From NCBI RefSeq assembly GCF_007830255.1, contig NZ_VLKG01000010.1:1-64000 (forward strand): a stretch of DNA of 64,000 bases, read 5' to 3'. The DNA comes from Azomonas agilis (GTDB lineage: Bacteria > Pseudomonadota > Gammaproteobacteria > Pseudomonadales > Pseudomonadaceae). The number at the start of each line of letters is the position of its first letter. Positions within the stretch are counted from its first letter, which is position 1. The translations under genes and the position numbers were made by a program. Positions 44,870 to 55,121 of this stretch are shown here, piece after piece. Below the pieces are notes generated by a model that worked only from the letters and a program-made list of their open reading frames with translations, was not told the DNA's origin and did no database searches.

Positions 44870-45557
44870 GGGAAGCATCCTGTTGATAAGAGGTAAAAAG
44901 GGTTCGGCTGACTAGGGGGCGCGATCCTAAATGCGGGGCTAAGGCCAAACGCATCAGCCGTTTTGCCGCCGTTAACGCGCCGGGGGCTTCCCAGCGCGCT
45001 TGCTGTAGAGCCAATAACTCGGTGCCTTGAAAACTGGACGGGCTGTGTGAGGTATCACGACTGAAACCGGCCAAGGGATCAAACCGATAACCACGGTCAG
45101 CCTCAATGGGTTGGCCTGCTTGGTCATAATCCAAGGCAAAACCGTAGCCCATGCTGTTGAGCAAGCACCACTCAAAGTCGCGCAAAATCGGCTCTAGGGC
45201 TTTACCAGAAGCCAGCGCCTTTAGGCTGTGCTGATACTGCTCAAACACTTCCGGGCAGGCATCCTCCATGGGCAGGAGGCGCACCAGCAGCTCGTTCAGA
45301 TAGAAGCCGCTGTACAGCGCCGAGCCCGTCAGCCATAGGGGAATGCCTTGAGCCTCTAAGCGGCTGAGGGTTTTCAGCTCGCCTCGGCCTTTGCATTCAA
45401 CCTCTAGGGCTACAAAGGGTCGCGCCAAGCTGCCGCTGCGCTGACGCGCGCCGCGCAACACCGCCCGCACCCGCCCGTTGGGGGTCAGCAAATCCAGCAG
45501 GGCACTGGTTTCCTTGTAGGCTTGGGCGTGCAACACAAAGGCGGGCAGCGGTGACAT
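44835..45557 (-). CDS. recO: DNA repair protein RecO
   Basis: A 240-residue recombination mediator. The N-terminal OB fold starts at [21 protein letters not shown], followed by a helical domain ([38 protein letters not shown]). No complete zinc-finger Cys set is visible, as in other gammaproteobacterial RecO. RecO helps load RecA on gapped DNA with RecR. ATG 45557 is the start; in-frame codons further up lie in the gap to the ABC genes. Normally the gene follows era; here a transporter unit separates them. Confidence 0.93.
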   Translation of the reverse strand: MSPLPAFVLHAQAYKETSALLDLLTPNGRVRAVLRGARQRSGSLARPFVALEVECKGRGELKTLSRLEAQGIPLWLTGSALYSGFYLNELLVRLLPMEDACPEVFEQYQHSLKALASGKALEPILRDFEWCLLNSMGYGFALDYDQAGQPIEADRGYRFDPLAGFSRDTSHSPSSFQGTELLALQQARWEAPGALTAAKRLMRLALAPHLGSRPLVSRTLFTSYQQDASHVSSEPRAAGY

Positions 45558-45582
45558 GCAAAGGGCTCTGGGGAATCCGGAC

Positions 45583-46320
45583 TCAATGGTGCAGGATTTT
45601 ATCCAGAAACTCCCGTGTCCGGGGCTGGCGCGCGTCCGGATTGCCAAAAAACTCATCCCGCGAGCAATCTTCCAAAATCCGTCCGCCTACATCCATAAAG
45701 ATCACCCGATTGCTGACCTTACGCGCAAAGCCCATTTCGTGGGTGACCACCACCATGGTCATGCCTTCTTTGGCCAGACTCACCATCACATCCAGCACTT
45801 CACCGACCATTTCTGGATCAAGGGCTGAGGTTGGTTCATCGAACAGCATCACGATGGGGTCCATACTCAGGGCGCGGGCAATAGCCACTCGTTGCTGCTG
45901 GCCGCCAGAAAGCTGACCGGGAAACTTGTCTTTATGGGCAATCAGACCCACGCGCTCTAGATATTCCAGCCCGTGCTTTTTCGCCTCATCCAGACTGCGG
46001 CCTAAAACTTTCACCTGCGCTAAGGTCAGGTTTTCCGTCACCGATAAGTGCGGAAACAGCTCAAAATGCTGGAACACCATCCCGACACGGCTGCGTAATT
46101 TGGGTAGGTTGGTTTTAGGATCGTGCAGTGGAATACTATCCACCCAAATCTCGCCTTGCTGAATCGGCTCTAAGGCGTTGATGGTTTTAATCAGCGTGGA
46201 TTTACCCGAGCCCGAAGGCCCGCACACCACTACTACTTCCCCTTTGTGGATCTGAGCTGAACAGTCATTCAGCACCTGAACCGCACCGTACCACTTGGAT
46301 ACCTGTTTGAGTTCGATCAT
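45583..46320 (-). CDS. aatP: Acidic amino-acid ABC transporter ATPase (AatP/GltL)
   Basis: A 245-residue ATPase with Walker [12 protein letters not shown], signature [15 protein letters not shown], Walker [18 protein letters not shown] and the H-loop [10 protein letters not shown]. It belongs to the polar amino acid uptake group and closely resembles GltL/AatP. It is the last gene of the four-gene transporter and ends 25 bases before the recO start. Confidence 0.92.
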   Translation of the reverse strand: MIELKQVSKWYGAVQVLNDCSAQIHKGEVVVVCGPSGSGKSTLIKTINALEPIQQGEIWVDSIPLHDPKTNLPKLRSRVGMVFQHFELFPHLSVTENLTLAQVKVLGRSLDEAKKHGLEYLERVGLIAHKDKFPGQLSGGQQQRVAIARALSMDPIVMLFDEPTSALDPEMVGEVLDVMVSLAKEGMTMVVVTHEMGFARKVSNRVIFMDVGGRILEDCSRDEFFGNPDARQPRTREFLDKILHH

Positions 46321-46333
46321 CTTAATGTCCTGT

Positions 46334-47002
46334 TCAACGAATAATGGCGATCTTTTGATGCAGCCGACGCACCAAACGCGACAGGCTGTAACAGATCACA
46401 AAGTAGACCACTGCCGCCAATAAATAGGCCTCTACGGGACGACCAAACAGCTTGCCTGCCGTTTCAAAGCCTTTGAGCATGTCGTAGGCACCGATGGCGT
46501 ACACCAAGGAGGTGTCCTGAAACAGAATGATGGTTTGGGTCAGCATCACCGGCAGCATGTTGCGGAAGGCTTGGGGTAGAACCACTAAACGCATGTTTTG
46601 GGCGTAGGTCATGCCCAGCGCCTCACCGGCCATGACCTGCCCACGCGGAATGGACTGAATCCCGGCGCGGATGATCTCGCTAAAGTAAGCCGCCTCGAAA
46701 GCAATAAAGGTCACTACAGCGGAAATCTCTGCCCCAATGGGCTGCCCAATAATCAAAGGGACTAACAGAAAAAACCACAGAATCACCATCACTAAGGGAA
46801 TACTGCGCATGCCATTGACGTACACCAAGGCCGGCCAGACTAAAAAGGGCTTCTCGGATAAGCGCATCAAGGCCAACAAAGTGCCGAGGACAATACCGCC
46901 CAAGGTAGCGATCAGGGTTAGCACAAGGCTGAAGTAAAATCCCTTGAGCACAAAATCGCTGATCATGGCCCAGTTATAGAAGGAAAAGTCGAGATCTAGC
47001 AT
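46334..47002 (-). CDS. aatM: Acidic amino-acid ABC transporter permease (AatM/GltK)
   Basis: A 222-residue permease with about five helices and the HisMQ-type loop [22 protein letters not shown] that contacts the ATPase. It pairs with the preceding permease to form the membrane channel of a glutamate/aspartate uptake system. It begins one base after the upstream permease gene stop, and the ATPase gene follows 13 bases after its stop. Confidence 0.92.
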   Translation of the reverse strand: MLDLDFSFYNWAMISDFVLKGFYFSLVLTLIATLGGIVLGTLLALMRLSEKPFLVWPALVYVNGMRSIPLVMVILWFFLLVPLIIGQPIGAEISAVVTFIAFEAAYFSEIIRAGIQSIPRGQVMAGEALGMTYAQNMRLVVLPQAFRNMLPVMLTQTIILFQDTSLVYAIGAYDMLKGFETAGKLFGRPVEAYLLAAVVYFVICYSLSRLVRRLHQKIAIIR

Positions 47003-47003
47003 C

Positions 47004-47729
47004 TCAATGCCCTCCCCCTGTAGCTCCCGGTAAGACTAAACCCGGAATTTGCACCCGCCGTTCAATCTGCCCCATCAGCAGGTTAATCGCCAAAGCCGAA
47101 ACAACATACAAACCCGTGACCGCTAAATACACCTCAACCCCGCGTGCGGTTTCCTCCTGTACTTGTAAGGCAAACAGGGTCAGCTCCGAGACGGATACGG
47201 CAAAGGCCACCGAGGAGTTTTTCACAATGCTCATCATCTCGTTGACCAAAGGCGGCAAGATAATGCGCCCAGCTCTGGGCAAAATCACATAGCGATAGCT
47301 TTGCCAAGTGGTCATTCCCAAAGCTTGGGCCGCGTAAAACTGTCCTTTGGGTAAAGCTCGAATGCCCGAATAGACTTGCTCTGAGATACGCGCTGAGGTG
47401 AAAAAGCCCAACGCCAGCACCACCAGTACAAAACCCGATAGCTCCTTGAGCGGCGGCACTAAAGCTGGAATCACGTGATACCAGAGAAAAATCTGCAACA
47501 GCAGCGGGATATTGCGGAACAGCTCCGTCCAACCAGTGCCAAACAGCACCCAGCCCGGATGCTTGGGCAAAGTACGCAGGGTTCCAATCATGAAGCCCAT
47601 CAACAGCGCCAGCAGCAGCGCTAATAAAGAGACTGATAACGTCCAACCCCAAGCGGACATCAGCCATTCCAGATAGGTTGTGTGCTGCCCACCCGGATCT
47701 TGGAAAAAAATCTCCCAATCCCAATTCAT
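47004..47729 (-). CDS. aatQ: Acidic amino-acid ABC transporter permease (AatQ/GltJ)
   Basis: A 241-residue permease with N-terminal periplasmic part (MNWDWEIFFQDPGGQ, typical of GltJ), about five helices and the coupling loop RISEQVYSGIRALPKGQFYAAQALG (in part). It forms a heterodimer with AatM. A hairpin lies between it and the upstream binding-protein gene. Confidence 0.92.
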   Translation of the reverse strand: MNWDWEIFFQDPGGQHTTYLEWLMSAWGWTLSVSLLALLLALLMGFMIGTLRTLPKHPGWVLFGTGWTELFRNIPLLLQIFLWYHVIPALVPPLKELSGFVLVVLALGFFTSARISEQVYSGIRALPKGQFYAAQALGMTTWQSYRYVILPRAGRIILPPLVNEMMSIVKNSSVAFAVSVSELTLFALQVQEETARGVEVYLAVTGLYVVSALAINLLMGQIERRVQIPGLVLPGATGGGH

Positions 47730-47763
47730 GGCTTTAGCCCTCTGTATTGCGGCTCAGTATGCT

Positions 47764-47793
47764 CAGGCTGTATGAGCTAGAGCATACAGCCTG
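47764..47793 (-). terminator. Hairpin between binding-protein and permease genes
   Basis: An 11-base perfect stem (CAGGCTGTATG and CATACAGCCTG) with an 8-base loop lies just after the binding-protein stop. Such hairpins commonly stop part of transcription or protect the 3' end, so that the binding protein is made in excess over the membrane parts. Confidence 0.65.
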
Positions 47794-47804
47794 CACCTAT
47801 CAGC

Positions 47805-48704
47805 CTATTCTTGTACGCTATAGGCTTCCATGGGTTTGTCGTTGGGGTCGTCCCAAGCCGCTTGAGTTGCAGCAGATAACGGCAAACCTATGGTTACCCC
47901 CGCAGGTGGAATGGGTTGTAAAAACCACTTATCCCAGAGTTTAGCCAAGGTTCCGTTGCTGATCTGTTCTTTAATGCTGTCATCCACCAACTTTTTGAAT
48001 GCTGGATCATCTTTGCGCAGCATGATGGCGATAGGCTCAACGGACAGCACTTCGTCCAAGATCTTATAAGCCGCTGGCTCTTTGGACTTGGCCACATTGG
48101 CCGCCAAAATCGAACCATCCATCACGAAGGCATCGGCGCGGCCACCCTCTAACAGCAAGAAGCTGTCGGCGTGGTCTTTACCGAAAATTTCTTTAAAGTT
48201 CACACCCTCAGCTCGCTTGTGCTTGCGCAGGGTTTGTACCGAAGTGGTACCGGTGGTGGTGGCTATGGTTTTACCCGCCAGATCCTCAAGGCCGTTAATG
48301 CCCGAATTGGCCTTAACCAAAACCCGAACCTCTTCCACATAGGTGGTTACAGCAAAGGCCACATCCCGCTGACGGGCTTCAGTATTGGTGGTGGAGCCGC
48401 ACTCTAAATCCACAGTGCCATTTTTCACCAGTGGAATGCGGTTTTGCGAGGTAACTGGCTGATATTTCACCTGTAAGTTCGGCAAATTCAGCTGCTTTTT
48501 GATGTCTTCGATGATGTTGGCACATACATCATAGTGGAAGCCGGTGTATTGACCATTCCCCAGCGTGTAAGACAGTCCCGAGGATTCACGCACGCCTTCA
48601 GTGACACTTCCCGAGGCTTTGATCTTGGCTAGGGTATCGGCCTGCACCCAAGGCGCAGCCAATCCTATAACAGCCAGAGTCCAAATAGGCAGTTGCTTCT
48701 TCAT
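47805..48704 (-). CDS. aatJ: Acidic amino-acid ABC transporter binding protein (AatJ/GltI)
   Basis: A 299-residue periplasmic solute-binding protein. The signal peptide (MKKQLPIWTLAVIGLAAPWVQA) is followed by a bilobed type II fold: SSGLSYTLGNGQYTGFHYDVC, PLVKNGTVDLECGSTTNT (typical of glutamate/aspartate binders), GKTIATTTGTTSVQ and DAFVMDGSILA. ATG 48704 has AAAAGGA 6 bases upstream; an ATG two codons earlier is too close to it. It is the first gene of the aatJQMP transporter, here located between era and recO. Confidence 0.93.
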   Translation of the reverse strand: MKKQLPIWTLAVIGLAAPWVQADTLAKIKASGSVTEGVRESSGLSYTLGNGQYTGFHYDVCANIIEDIKKQLNLPNLQVKYQPVTSQNRIPLVKNGTVDLECGSTTNTEARQRDVAFAVTTYVEEVRVLVKANSGINGLEDLAGKTIATTTGTTSVQTLRKHKRAEGVNFKEIFGKDHADSFLLLEGGRADAFVMDGSILAANVAKSKEPAAYKILDEVLSVEPIAIMLRKDDPAFKKLVDDSIKEQISNGTLAKLWDKWFLQPIPPAGVTIGLPLSAATQAAWDDPNDKPMEAYSVQE

Positions 48705-48798
48705 AATCATTCCTTTTATGGGTTGGAAGAAGAAACCACACTCTACCCCAATCCGCAGGCTTTTGAGGTGTTAATGACCTAGTGATACGAATTAGGTG

Positions 48799-49695
48799 TC
48801 ACGAATAACCCAAGGAGTGCAAAGCGCGATCATCGTCTGACCAACCGCTCTTCACCTTCACCCACAGATTCAGCATTACCTTGGCATCAAACAGCACTTC
48901 CATATCCTGCCGCGCCTCTTGGCCAATGCGTTTCAAGCGGCTGCCTTTGTCACCGATGATGATTTTTTTCTGCCCTTCGCGCTCTACTAGAATCAGGGCG
49001 TGAATGTGCAATACATGGCCTTTTTGCTTGAATTCTTCGATTTCCACCGTGATCTGGTAAGGCAATTCGGCCCCCAACTGGCGCATGATTTTCTCACGCA
49101 CCAACTCAGCTGCTAGAAAACGACTGCTACGGTCAGTGATTTGATCTTCTGGGAAGAAGTGTTCAGCCTCAGGCAAACGCTCACCCACCAGACGCTCCAA
49201 GGTGTCTAGATTGCGACCATGCTGGGCGGAGATAGGCACAATTTCAGCCTGAGGCAATTGCTCAGCCAACCATTCTAAGTGAGGCAGAACCTTGGTTTTT
49301 TCTTCAAAGCGATCCATTTTGTTCACAGCCACAATCACCGGCCCTTGTACAAAACGCATGCGTTCCAAAACCATCTGATCCTCATCGGTCCAGCGATCAC
49401 GATCCACCACAAAAATCACCACATCCACATCCTTCAAAGCTGAAGATGCGGTGCGATTCATATAGCGATTGAGGGCTGTTTCATCTTGCTTATGCAGACC
49501 GGGCGTATCCACATAAACAGCTTGGGTTGCCCCTTCCGTTTTGATGCCTAGCATATTGTGGCGGGTGGTCTGCGGTTTACGAGAAGTAATCGCCAGTTTT
49601 TGACCGAGAATATGATTTAACAGGGTGGATTTGCCCACGTTAGGCCGACCCACAATAGCCACGTAACCGCAACGGCTGATGTCCGCATCACTCAT
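48799..49695 (-). CDS. era: GTPase Era
   Basis: A 298-residue GTPase with G1 [13 protein letters not shown]3 DTPGLH, G4 NKMD and G5 ISAQHG, and a C-terminal KH domain ([32 protein letters not shown] region) that binds the 3' end of 16S rRNA. It takes part in 30S assembly and cell-cycle control. It overlaps rnc by 8 bases, the usual rnc-era coupling. Confidence 0.97.
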   Translation of the reverse strand: MSDADISRCGYVAIVGRPNVGKSTLLNHILGQKLAITSRKPQTTRHNMLGIKTEGATQAVYVDTPGLHKQDETALNRYMNRTASSALKDVDVVIFVVDRDRWTDEDQMVLERMRFVQGPVIVAVNKMDRFEEKTKVLPHLEWLAEQLPQAEIVPISAQHGRNLDTLERLVGERLPEAEHFFPEDQITDRSSRFLAAELVREKIMRQLGAELPYQITVEIEEFKQKGHVLHIHALILVEREGQKKIIIGDKGSRLKRIGQEARQDMEVLFDAKVMLNLWVKVKSGWSDDDRALHSLGYS

Positions 49696-50377
49696 GGCTA
49701 TTCTCCAAACCTAGGGCTACTAAGGCGGCAGCGGCGGCTACCTGTTCTGCAATTCGGCGACTAGCCCCCTGTCCTTGGGTTTTTTCAGTGAGTAACGCCA
49801 CTTGGCAACTGACATAAAAAACCCGGCAATGGGGCTCACCTTGAATATCCACTACATCGTAACGCGGCAAGTCACTGCCTCGTGATTGCAGAAACTCTTG
49901 CAAGCGGGTTTTAGGATCTTTGTTGGTATCGACCAGCGTTAAGCTTTGCAATTCAGTAGCTAACCACGCCAAGACGCGCTCGCGCACAATGTCCATACCT
50001 GCATCCAAATAGATGGCACCGATTAAGGCTTCCAATGCATCAGCTAAAATGGACTCACGGCGAAAGCCTCCGCTCTTTAACTCACCAGAGCCTAAACGCA
50101 AATAATCCCCCAGCTCAAAGCCACGGGCTAATATTGCTAAGGTCTGGCCTTTAACTAAACGGGCACGCAGACGTGATAACTGGCCCTCTCGGGCCTGCGG
50201 GAAGTGTTGAAACAACGCCTCCCCAGCCACAAAGTTAAGAATGGCATCGCCTAAGAACTCCAAACGCTCATTATTGCGTCCGGCATAGCTGCGATGAGTT
50301 AGAGCCACTAAGAGAAGCTCTTGGTTTCGGAAGTGGTAGCCGAGCCTGCGCTCAAGGCGATCTAACGGAATGGTCAC
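49688..50377 (-). CDS. rnc: Ribonuclease III
   Basis: A 229-residue double-stranded RNA endonuclease. The catalytic signature [18 protein letters not shown] and the second acidic cluster ([16 protein letters not shown]) are intact, and a double-stranded RNA-binding domain covers about residues 155-225. It processes rRNA precursors, such as the one at the left end of this window, and many other RNAs. It overlaps the DUF4845 gene by 4 bases and era by 8. Confidence 0.97.
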   Translation of the reverse strand: MTIPLDRLERRLGYHFRNQELLLVALTHRSYAGRNNERLEFLGDAILNFVAGEALFQHFPQAREGQLSRLRARLVKGQTLAILARGFELGDYLRLGSGELKSGGFRRESILADALEALIGAIYLDAGMDIVRERVLAWLATELQSLTLVDTNKDPKTRLQEFLQSRGSDLPRYDVVDIQGEPHCRVFYVSCQVALLTEKTQGQGASRRIAEQVAAAAALVALGLENSHE

Positions 50378-50760
50378 GGTATCCTAAACTGATACGTCTT
50401 TTTGAAGTGGGCGACCAGACTCAGAGTGCGAACCAAAGGCTCACGTTGCTCGTAGTCCAGTTGAACGTTAAAGGTGTCGTTGTTTAATTCGATCTTCAGG
50501 GCCTGATCCATGGATATATCCCTAAGTCCATTTACTTGCATGCCTTTGCGTATGTAGTCCTTTAAATCACTGACGCTTGCTAATCGAGCGCCGCTTTTTT
50601 GCGACTCTTCTTCTGCTTGGAGAATAATTTTATCCAGAGACATATAATCCAAGTAGTGTGGCACGATTTTAAAGGCAACACCCGCAATAAAAGCCACAAT
50701 AGAAAGAATAGCCAACCAACTGGTCAGCGTTAAACCTTTTTGCTTTGCGGGAGCGTCCAT
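50374..50760 (-). CDS. DUF4845 membrane protein
   Basis: A 128-residue protein with one N-terminal membrane helix ([21 protein letters not shown] region) and a small soluble domain, matching the DUF4845 family found between lepB and rnc in Pseudomonas and relatives (PA0769). It is coupled to rnc by an ATGA overlap. Its role is unknown; the fixed place between signal peptidase and RNase III genes suggests an envelope function. Confidence 0.85.
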   Translation of the reverse strand: MDAPAKQKGLTLTSWLAILSIVAFIAGVAFKIVPHYLDYMSLDKIILQAEEESQKSGARLASVSDLKDYIRKGMQVNGLRDISMDQALKIELNNDTFNVQLDYEQREPLVRTLSLVAHFKKTYQFRIP

Positions 50761-50818
50761 GATTCACCCTATTTCCTATTGGATTAAATTCCCAACGGCT
50801 TAACAAGCGCTTTCACAA

Positions 50819-51673
50819 TTAATGAATCACGCCTACCCGCGAAAAACTGGGTAAGTGACTCAACTTAGGATCAGGCCAGCTCATCCAAACCGCAAAGGCT
50901 TTACCTACAATGTTACGATCCGGCACCATGCCCTGTAACTCTGGGGGAATCTCAGCATCAGCCCAGTAGCGGCTGTCGTTAGAGTTATCCCTATTATCCC
51001 CCATCATAAAGTAATGCCCTTCAGGCACTGTCCACTGACGGTCAGGTTCAATGCGATAGCGGCCCATCTCCTTGCGGATCAGATGCTCTACAGCTCCTAG
51101 CTGCTCCCGATACAACAGGGTACTGCCGAGGCTTCCAGCTTCTTCGCCTAACAGCGTTTCGGCAACAGGCTGTTCATTAACCAACAAGCGGCGATCACTG
51201 GTATAACGGATTACATCTCCGGGCAAACCCACTACGCGCTTAATGTAGTTAATATCGGGATCGCTAGGGTAACGGAACACCATCACATCACCTCGCTGAG
51301 GATCAGCGATAGGGATGATCTTAGTGTCAATAACCGGCAAGCGAATACCGTAGGCAAACTTATTCACTAAGATAAAATCACCTACTTCCAACGTAGGCTT
51401 CATAGAACCCGAGGGGATCTGAAAAGGCTCGACTAAAAACGAGCGCAAAATCAGCACAATCGCCAAAACCGGAAAAAAGGACTTTCCGTATTCAACCATC
51501 AAGGGCTCTTTATTCAAGGCATCTAATACAGCCGGGTCCGTTTGCGCTGTATCTGCCTTATAACGCTCAACCGCTTGCTTGCGCCGGGGCGCGAGGTATA
51601 ACAGATCAACCAGCGCCAGTACCCCAGTTATGGCAACGGCCAGTACCAGCAACAATGGAAAATTGATCGACAT
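50819..51673 (-). CDS. lepB: Signal peptidase I
   Basis: A 284-residue inner-membrane protease that removes signal peptides. It has two N-terminal membrane segments (about 4-27 and 66-80) and the catalytic dyad Ser90 (in PSGSMKPTL) and Lys145 (in YIKRVVGLPGD), at the same numbers as in E. coli. The late box GDNRDNSNDSRYW is also present. It overlaps lepA by one base and so belongs to the lepA-lepB-DUF4845-rnc-era series. Confidence 0.97.
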   Translation of the reverse strand: MSINFPLLLVLAVAITGVLALVDLLYLAPRRKQAVERYKADTAQTDPAVLDALNKEPLMVEYGKSFFPVLAIVLILRSFLVEPFQIPSGSMKPTLEVGDFILVNKFAYGIRLPVIDTKIIPIADPQRGDVMVFRYPSDPDINYIKRVVGLPGDVIRYTSDRRLLVNEQPVAETLLGEEAGSLGSTLLYREQLGAVEHLIRKEMGRYRIEPDRQWTVPEGHYFMMGDNRDNSNDSRYWADAEIPPELQGMVPDRNIVGKAFAVWMSWPDPKLSHLPSFSRVGVIH

Positions 51674-53472
51674 TAGCTATCTACCTTCAGAACCGCTAAG
51701 AATGCTTCCTGTGGAATTTCTACGCTGCCTACCTGCTTCATGCGCTTCTTACCTGCTTTTTGCTTTTCCAGCAGCTTGCGTTTACGCGTTGCATCACCAC
51801 CATAGCACTTAGCCAATACGTTTTTACGCAGGGCTTTTACGGTGGTACGAGCCACAATCTGTCCGCCAATAGCCGCTTGGATAGCCACATCAAACATTTG
51901 GCGCGGGATCAGCTCTTTCATTTTTTCAGTCAAAGCCCGCCCTTTGTAGTGGGCACTTTCGCGGTGCACGATCAGCGCCAGAGCATCGACCTTTTCATTG
52001 TTAATCAACACATCCAGACGAACCAGATTCGCGCTTTGGAAGCGGTCGAAGCTGTAGTCCAACGAAGCGTAACCACGACTCACCGACTTCAAACGATCAA
52101 AGAAGTCCAAAACCACTTCGTTCATCGGTAAATCGTAGCAAACCTGTACCTGTGAACCGAGGAATTGCATATCGCGTTGTACGCCACGCTTTTCAATACA
52201 CAATCCGATCACGTTCCCCAAATGATCCTGAGGTACCAAAATATTAGCCCGAACGATCGGTTCGCGCATTTCAGCAATGTTGGCTAAATCAGGTAGTTTA
52301 GAGGGGTTGTCCACATACAGAGTATCGCCGTTTTTCAGTACCACCTCATAGATCACCGTGGGCGCAGTGGTGATCAGATCCAGATCGTACTCGCGCTCCA
52401 AGCGCTCTTGGATGATTTCCATGTGCAGCATGCCCAGAAAACCAATCCGAAAGCCAAAGCCCAAAGCATCGGAGCTTTCAGGCTCATACTGCAAGGCCGC
52501 ATCGTTCAGGGTTAGCTTTTGCAGCGCGTCTCGGAAATCTTCAAAATCGTCGGAGCTAACAGGGAATAAGCCCGCATAAACCTGAGGTTTAATGCGCTGG
52601 AATCCTGGTAGCACTTCCACATTCGGCGTGTTAGACAGAGTCAGAGTATCCCCCACCGGAGCCCCATGAATGTCTTTAATGCCGGCAATAATAAAGCCGA
52701 CTTCACCGGCTTTTAGGTCAGGCATCTCGGTGTGCTTAGGCGTAAAGACCCCCACGCTGTCTACCTGATGCATTTTACCGGTGGATTTAACCAGAATCTT
52801 GTCGCCTTTTTTCACCCGGCCATGTTTTACACGCACCAAGGAAACTACGCCCAAGTAGTTATCAAACCAAGAATCAATGATCAGAGCCTGTAAGGGTGCA
52901 TCAATTTCACCCTCAGGAGCTGGGATGGTTTTAACCAGATGCTCTAGCACATCCTCAACGCCCATACCGCTTTTAGCGCTACAGGGAACCGCATCGGCTG
53001 CGTCAATACCGATGATGCGCTCAATTTCGTCTTTGACTCGATCAGGATCGGCCTGAGGCAAATCCATTTTGTTCAAGACGGGCATGACTTCAAGGCCTTG
53101 CTCAATGGCCGTGTAGCAGTTGGCTACCGACTGGGCCTCTACGCCCTGCCCCGCATCCACTACCAATAAAGCCCCCTCACAGGCAGCTAAAGAACGGCTC
53201 ACCTCATAGGTGAAGTCCACATGGCCGGGGGTGTCAATAAAGTTTAGTTGGTAAGTGGTGCCATTTTTCGCCTTATAGTGCAGGGTTACACTATGGGCTT
53301 TGATGGTAATCCCGCGCTCGCGCTCCAAGTCCATGGAGTCTAGTACCTGAGCCTCCATTTCCCGATCAGCTAACCCACCACAGATCTGGATGAATCGGTC
53401 AGCCAAGGTTGATTTACCGTGGTCAATATGGGCAATGATGGAAAAATTACGGATATGACTCAGGTCGCTCAC
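51673..53472 (-). CDS. lepA: Elongation factor 4 (LepA)
   Basis: A 599-residue translational GTPase with [15 protein letters not shown], the switch II region [20 protein letters not shown] and the LepA-specific C-terminal domain ([20 protein letters not shown]). It can act on ribosomes with misplaced tRNA and affects initiation. It is the first gene after the mucD terminator, and lepB overlaps its stop by one base. Confidence 0.97.
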   Translation of the reverse strand: MSDLSHIRNFSIIAHIDHGKSTLADRFIQICGGLADREMEAQVLDSMDLERERGITIKAHSVTLHYKAKNGTTYQLNFIDTPGHVDFTYEVSRSLAACEGALLVVDAGQGVEAQSVANCYTAIEQGLEVMPVLNKMDLPQADPDRVKDEIERIIGIDAADAVPCSAKSGMGVEDVLEHLVKTIPAPEGEIDAPLQALIIDSWFDNYLGVVSLVRVKHGRVKKGDKILVKSTGKMHQVDSVGVFTPKHTEMPDLKAGEVGFIIAGIKDIHGAPVGDTLTLSNTPNVEVLPGFQRIKPQVYAGLFPVSSDDFEDFRDALQKLTLNDAALQYEPESSDALGFGFRIGFLGMLHMEIIQERLEREYDLDLITTAPTVIYEVVLKNGDTLYVDNPSKLPDLANIAEMREPIVRANILVPQDHLGNVIGLCIEKRGVQRDMQFLGSQVQVCYDLPMNEVVLDFFDRLKSVSRGYASLDYSFDRFQSANLVRLDVLINNEKVDALALIVHRESAHYKGRALTEKMKELIPRQMFDVAIQAAIGGQIVARTTVKALRKNVLAKCYGGDATRKRKLLEKQKAGKKRMKQVGSVEIPQEAFLAVLKVDS

Positions 53473-53575
53473 AGCTCGAATACTCGGATATGTGCAGAAA
53501 TCAACTGCTGAAAATAGCCGGGGATTGTACCTGATCGACCAGGTATGTGCTATGCGTGGGGGAGTTTTGCTGAAA

Positions 53576-53595
53576 GGCCCACGCAGCGGTGGGCC
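53576..53595 (-). terminator. Terminator between mucD and lepA
   Basis: A 7-base GC-rich perfect stem (GGCCCAC and GTGGGCC) with a 6-base loop begins 12 bases after the mucD stop on the minus strand; a short TTT follows. It probably separates the algU-mucA-mucD operon from the lepA operon. Confidence 0.65.
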
Positions 53596-53606
53596 CCTTT
53601 ATCTTT

Positions 53607-55031
53607 TTACTCAGTCAATCTAAAGGTAATGAAGCTGGCACGTCCTTGCCGCAAAACGCGCATAGATACGGAACGGTTAGCCGGTAACTCCGCCGCAATC
53701 TTGATAAAACTACGAGCGGACTCAATGGGCTGATTACCTAAGTGGGTAATCACATCCCCGGGCCGAAGTCCAATTAAAGCCGCTGGGCCGTTTGTGACTT
53801 CAGATACTACGACACCGGTCTGTACATCCAGAGTTTTCTTCTGTTCCGCCGACAACTCACTGACCCGAACCCCAAGGCGTGAGCTATTCAGATCTGAACC
53901 ACTGCCTTTATTAGCCGCTAACAGCTCTTCATCCGTTTCAGGCAACGCCCCTACGGTGACGGTTAAAGTCTTACGGTCGCCCCCGCGCACCACACCCAAC
54001 TCCGCTTTAGAGCCCGGTTTCATGGTTCCGATCAGGTGCGGTAGGTCGGCTGACATCACCACTGGCTTACCGTTTACGCTAAGGATGACATCACCGACCT
54101 TTAAACCCGCTTTAGCTGCTGGGCCATCTTCCATTACCTGAGCCACCAAAGCACCGGCTGGACGCTCTAGGCCAAAGGACTCTGCTAGGTCTTTATTCAC
54201 TTCCTGAATCGCAACTCCGAGCCAACCACGACTGACTTTACCACCGGCCTTCAATTGGTTAGCCACATCCATTGCCACATCTATTGGAATGGCGAAGGAA
54301 AGCCCCATAAACCCCCCTGTTCGGGTGGTAAAAATCTGGGAGTTAATCCCGACCACTTCACCCTTGAGGTTAAACAGTGGCCCCCCGGAGTTGCCGGGAT
54401 TAATGGCCACATCCGTTTGAATAAAGGGCACATAATTTTCGCTGGGCAGGCTGCGGCCGGTTGCACTCACGATACCCGCTGTAACGCTGTGATCAAAACC
54501 AAAAGGAGAGCCAATAGCTACCACCCACTCACCCACCTTCAGGTCACTGGATTTGCCAATTTTCACCGCCGGTAAGTTTTTGGATTCAATTTTCAGCAGG
54601 GCAACGTCTGTGCGTGGATCAGTTCCCACCAATTTAGCGGTCAACTCACTGCGATCAGGCAAACGCACCGTGATCTCATCTGCATCAGCGACCACATGGT
54701 TATTGGTTAGAACATAACCGTCTTCGGAAATAATAAATCCAGAGCCTAGAGACTGAGCCTCGCGCTGACGATTTTTACCCGAATCAGAGGGGCTACGGGG
54801 AAAACCACGCTCAAAAAACTCGCGAAAAATCGGTGGTAATCCTTCTAAGTCCGGTATGAGCTGATTCGCTGAACGATCAGCTACCTTCTGTCGGGTACTG
54901 ATGTTTACTACCGCAGGAGAGGCTTTCTCAACCAATGAGGTAAAGTCCGGCAAGTCTGCTTGGGCCTGAGCCGCAACTCCTGATAGCAAAATACCTGCAA
55001 TCAAAAGAGAACGAGTGTTCCTAAAAAGCAT
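53607..55031 (-). CDS. mucD: Periplasmic serine protease MucD (HtrA family)
   Basis: A 474-residue protease-chaperone with signal peptide (to AAQAQA), a trypsin-like domain with triad His112, Asp142 and Ser215 (NNHVVADAD, TDVALLKIE, GNSGGPLF), and two PDZ domains (about 260-350 and 375-470). MucD degrades misfolded periplasmic proteins and negatively affects the AlgU response. It follows mucA with a 90-base gap that contains no gene, whereas in P. aeruginosa mucB and mucC lie between. A hairpin lies in this gap. Confidence 0.95.
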   Translation of the reverse strand: MLFRNTRSLLIAGILLSGVAAQAQADLPDFTSLVEKASPAVVNISTRQKVADRSANQLIPDLEGLPPIFREFFERGFPRSPSDSGKNRQREAQSLGSGFIISEDGYVLTNNHVVADADEITVRLPDRSELTAKLVGTDPRTDVALLKIESKNLPAVKIGKSSDLKVGEWVVAIGSPFGFDHSVTAGIVSATGRSLPSENYVPFIQTDVAINPGNSGGPLFNLKGEVVGINSQIFTTRTGGFMGLSFAIPIDVAMDVANQLKAGGKVSRGWLGVAIQEVNKDLAESFGLERPAGALVAQVMEDGPAAKAGLKVGDVILSVNGKPVVMSADLPHLIGTMKPGSKAELGVVRGGDRKTLTVTVGALPETDEELLAANKGSGSDLNSSRLGVRVSELSAEQKKTLDVQTGVVVSEVTNGPAALIGLRPGDVITHLGNQPIESARSFIKIAAELPANRSVSMRVLRQGRASFITFRLTE

Positions 55032-55056
55032 GTGGTCTAAGTCTCCGCGTTCAGGA

Positions 55057-55083
55057 AAAACCTAAACGTACCCTAGAGGTTTT
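55057..55083 (-). terminator. Hairpin in the mucA-mucD gap
   Basis: A 7-base perfect inverted repeat (AAAACCT and AGGTTTT) with a 13-base loop lies where mucB and mucC are found in Pseudomonas. It may reduce transcription into mucD or be a processing site. Confidence 0.35.
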
Positions 55084-55121
55084 AGTGTTGCGAAACAATA
55101 TCAACATACTGGAGCTGAGTA

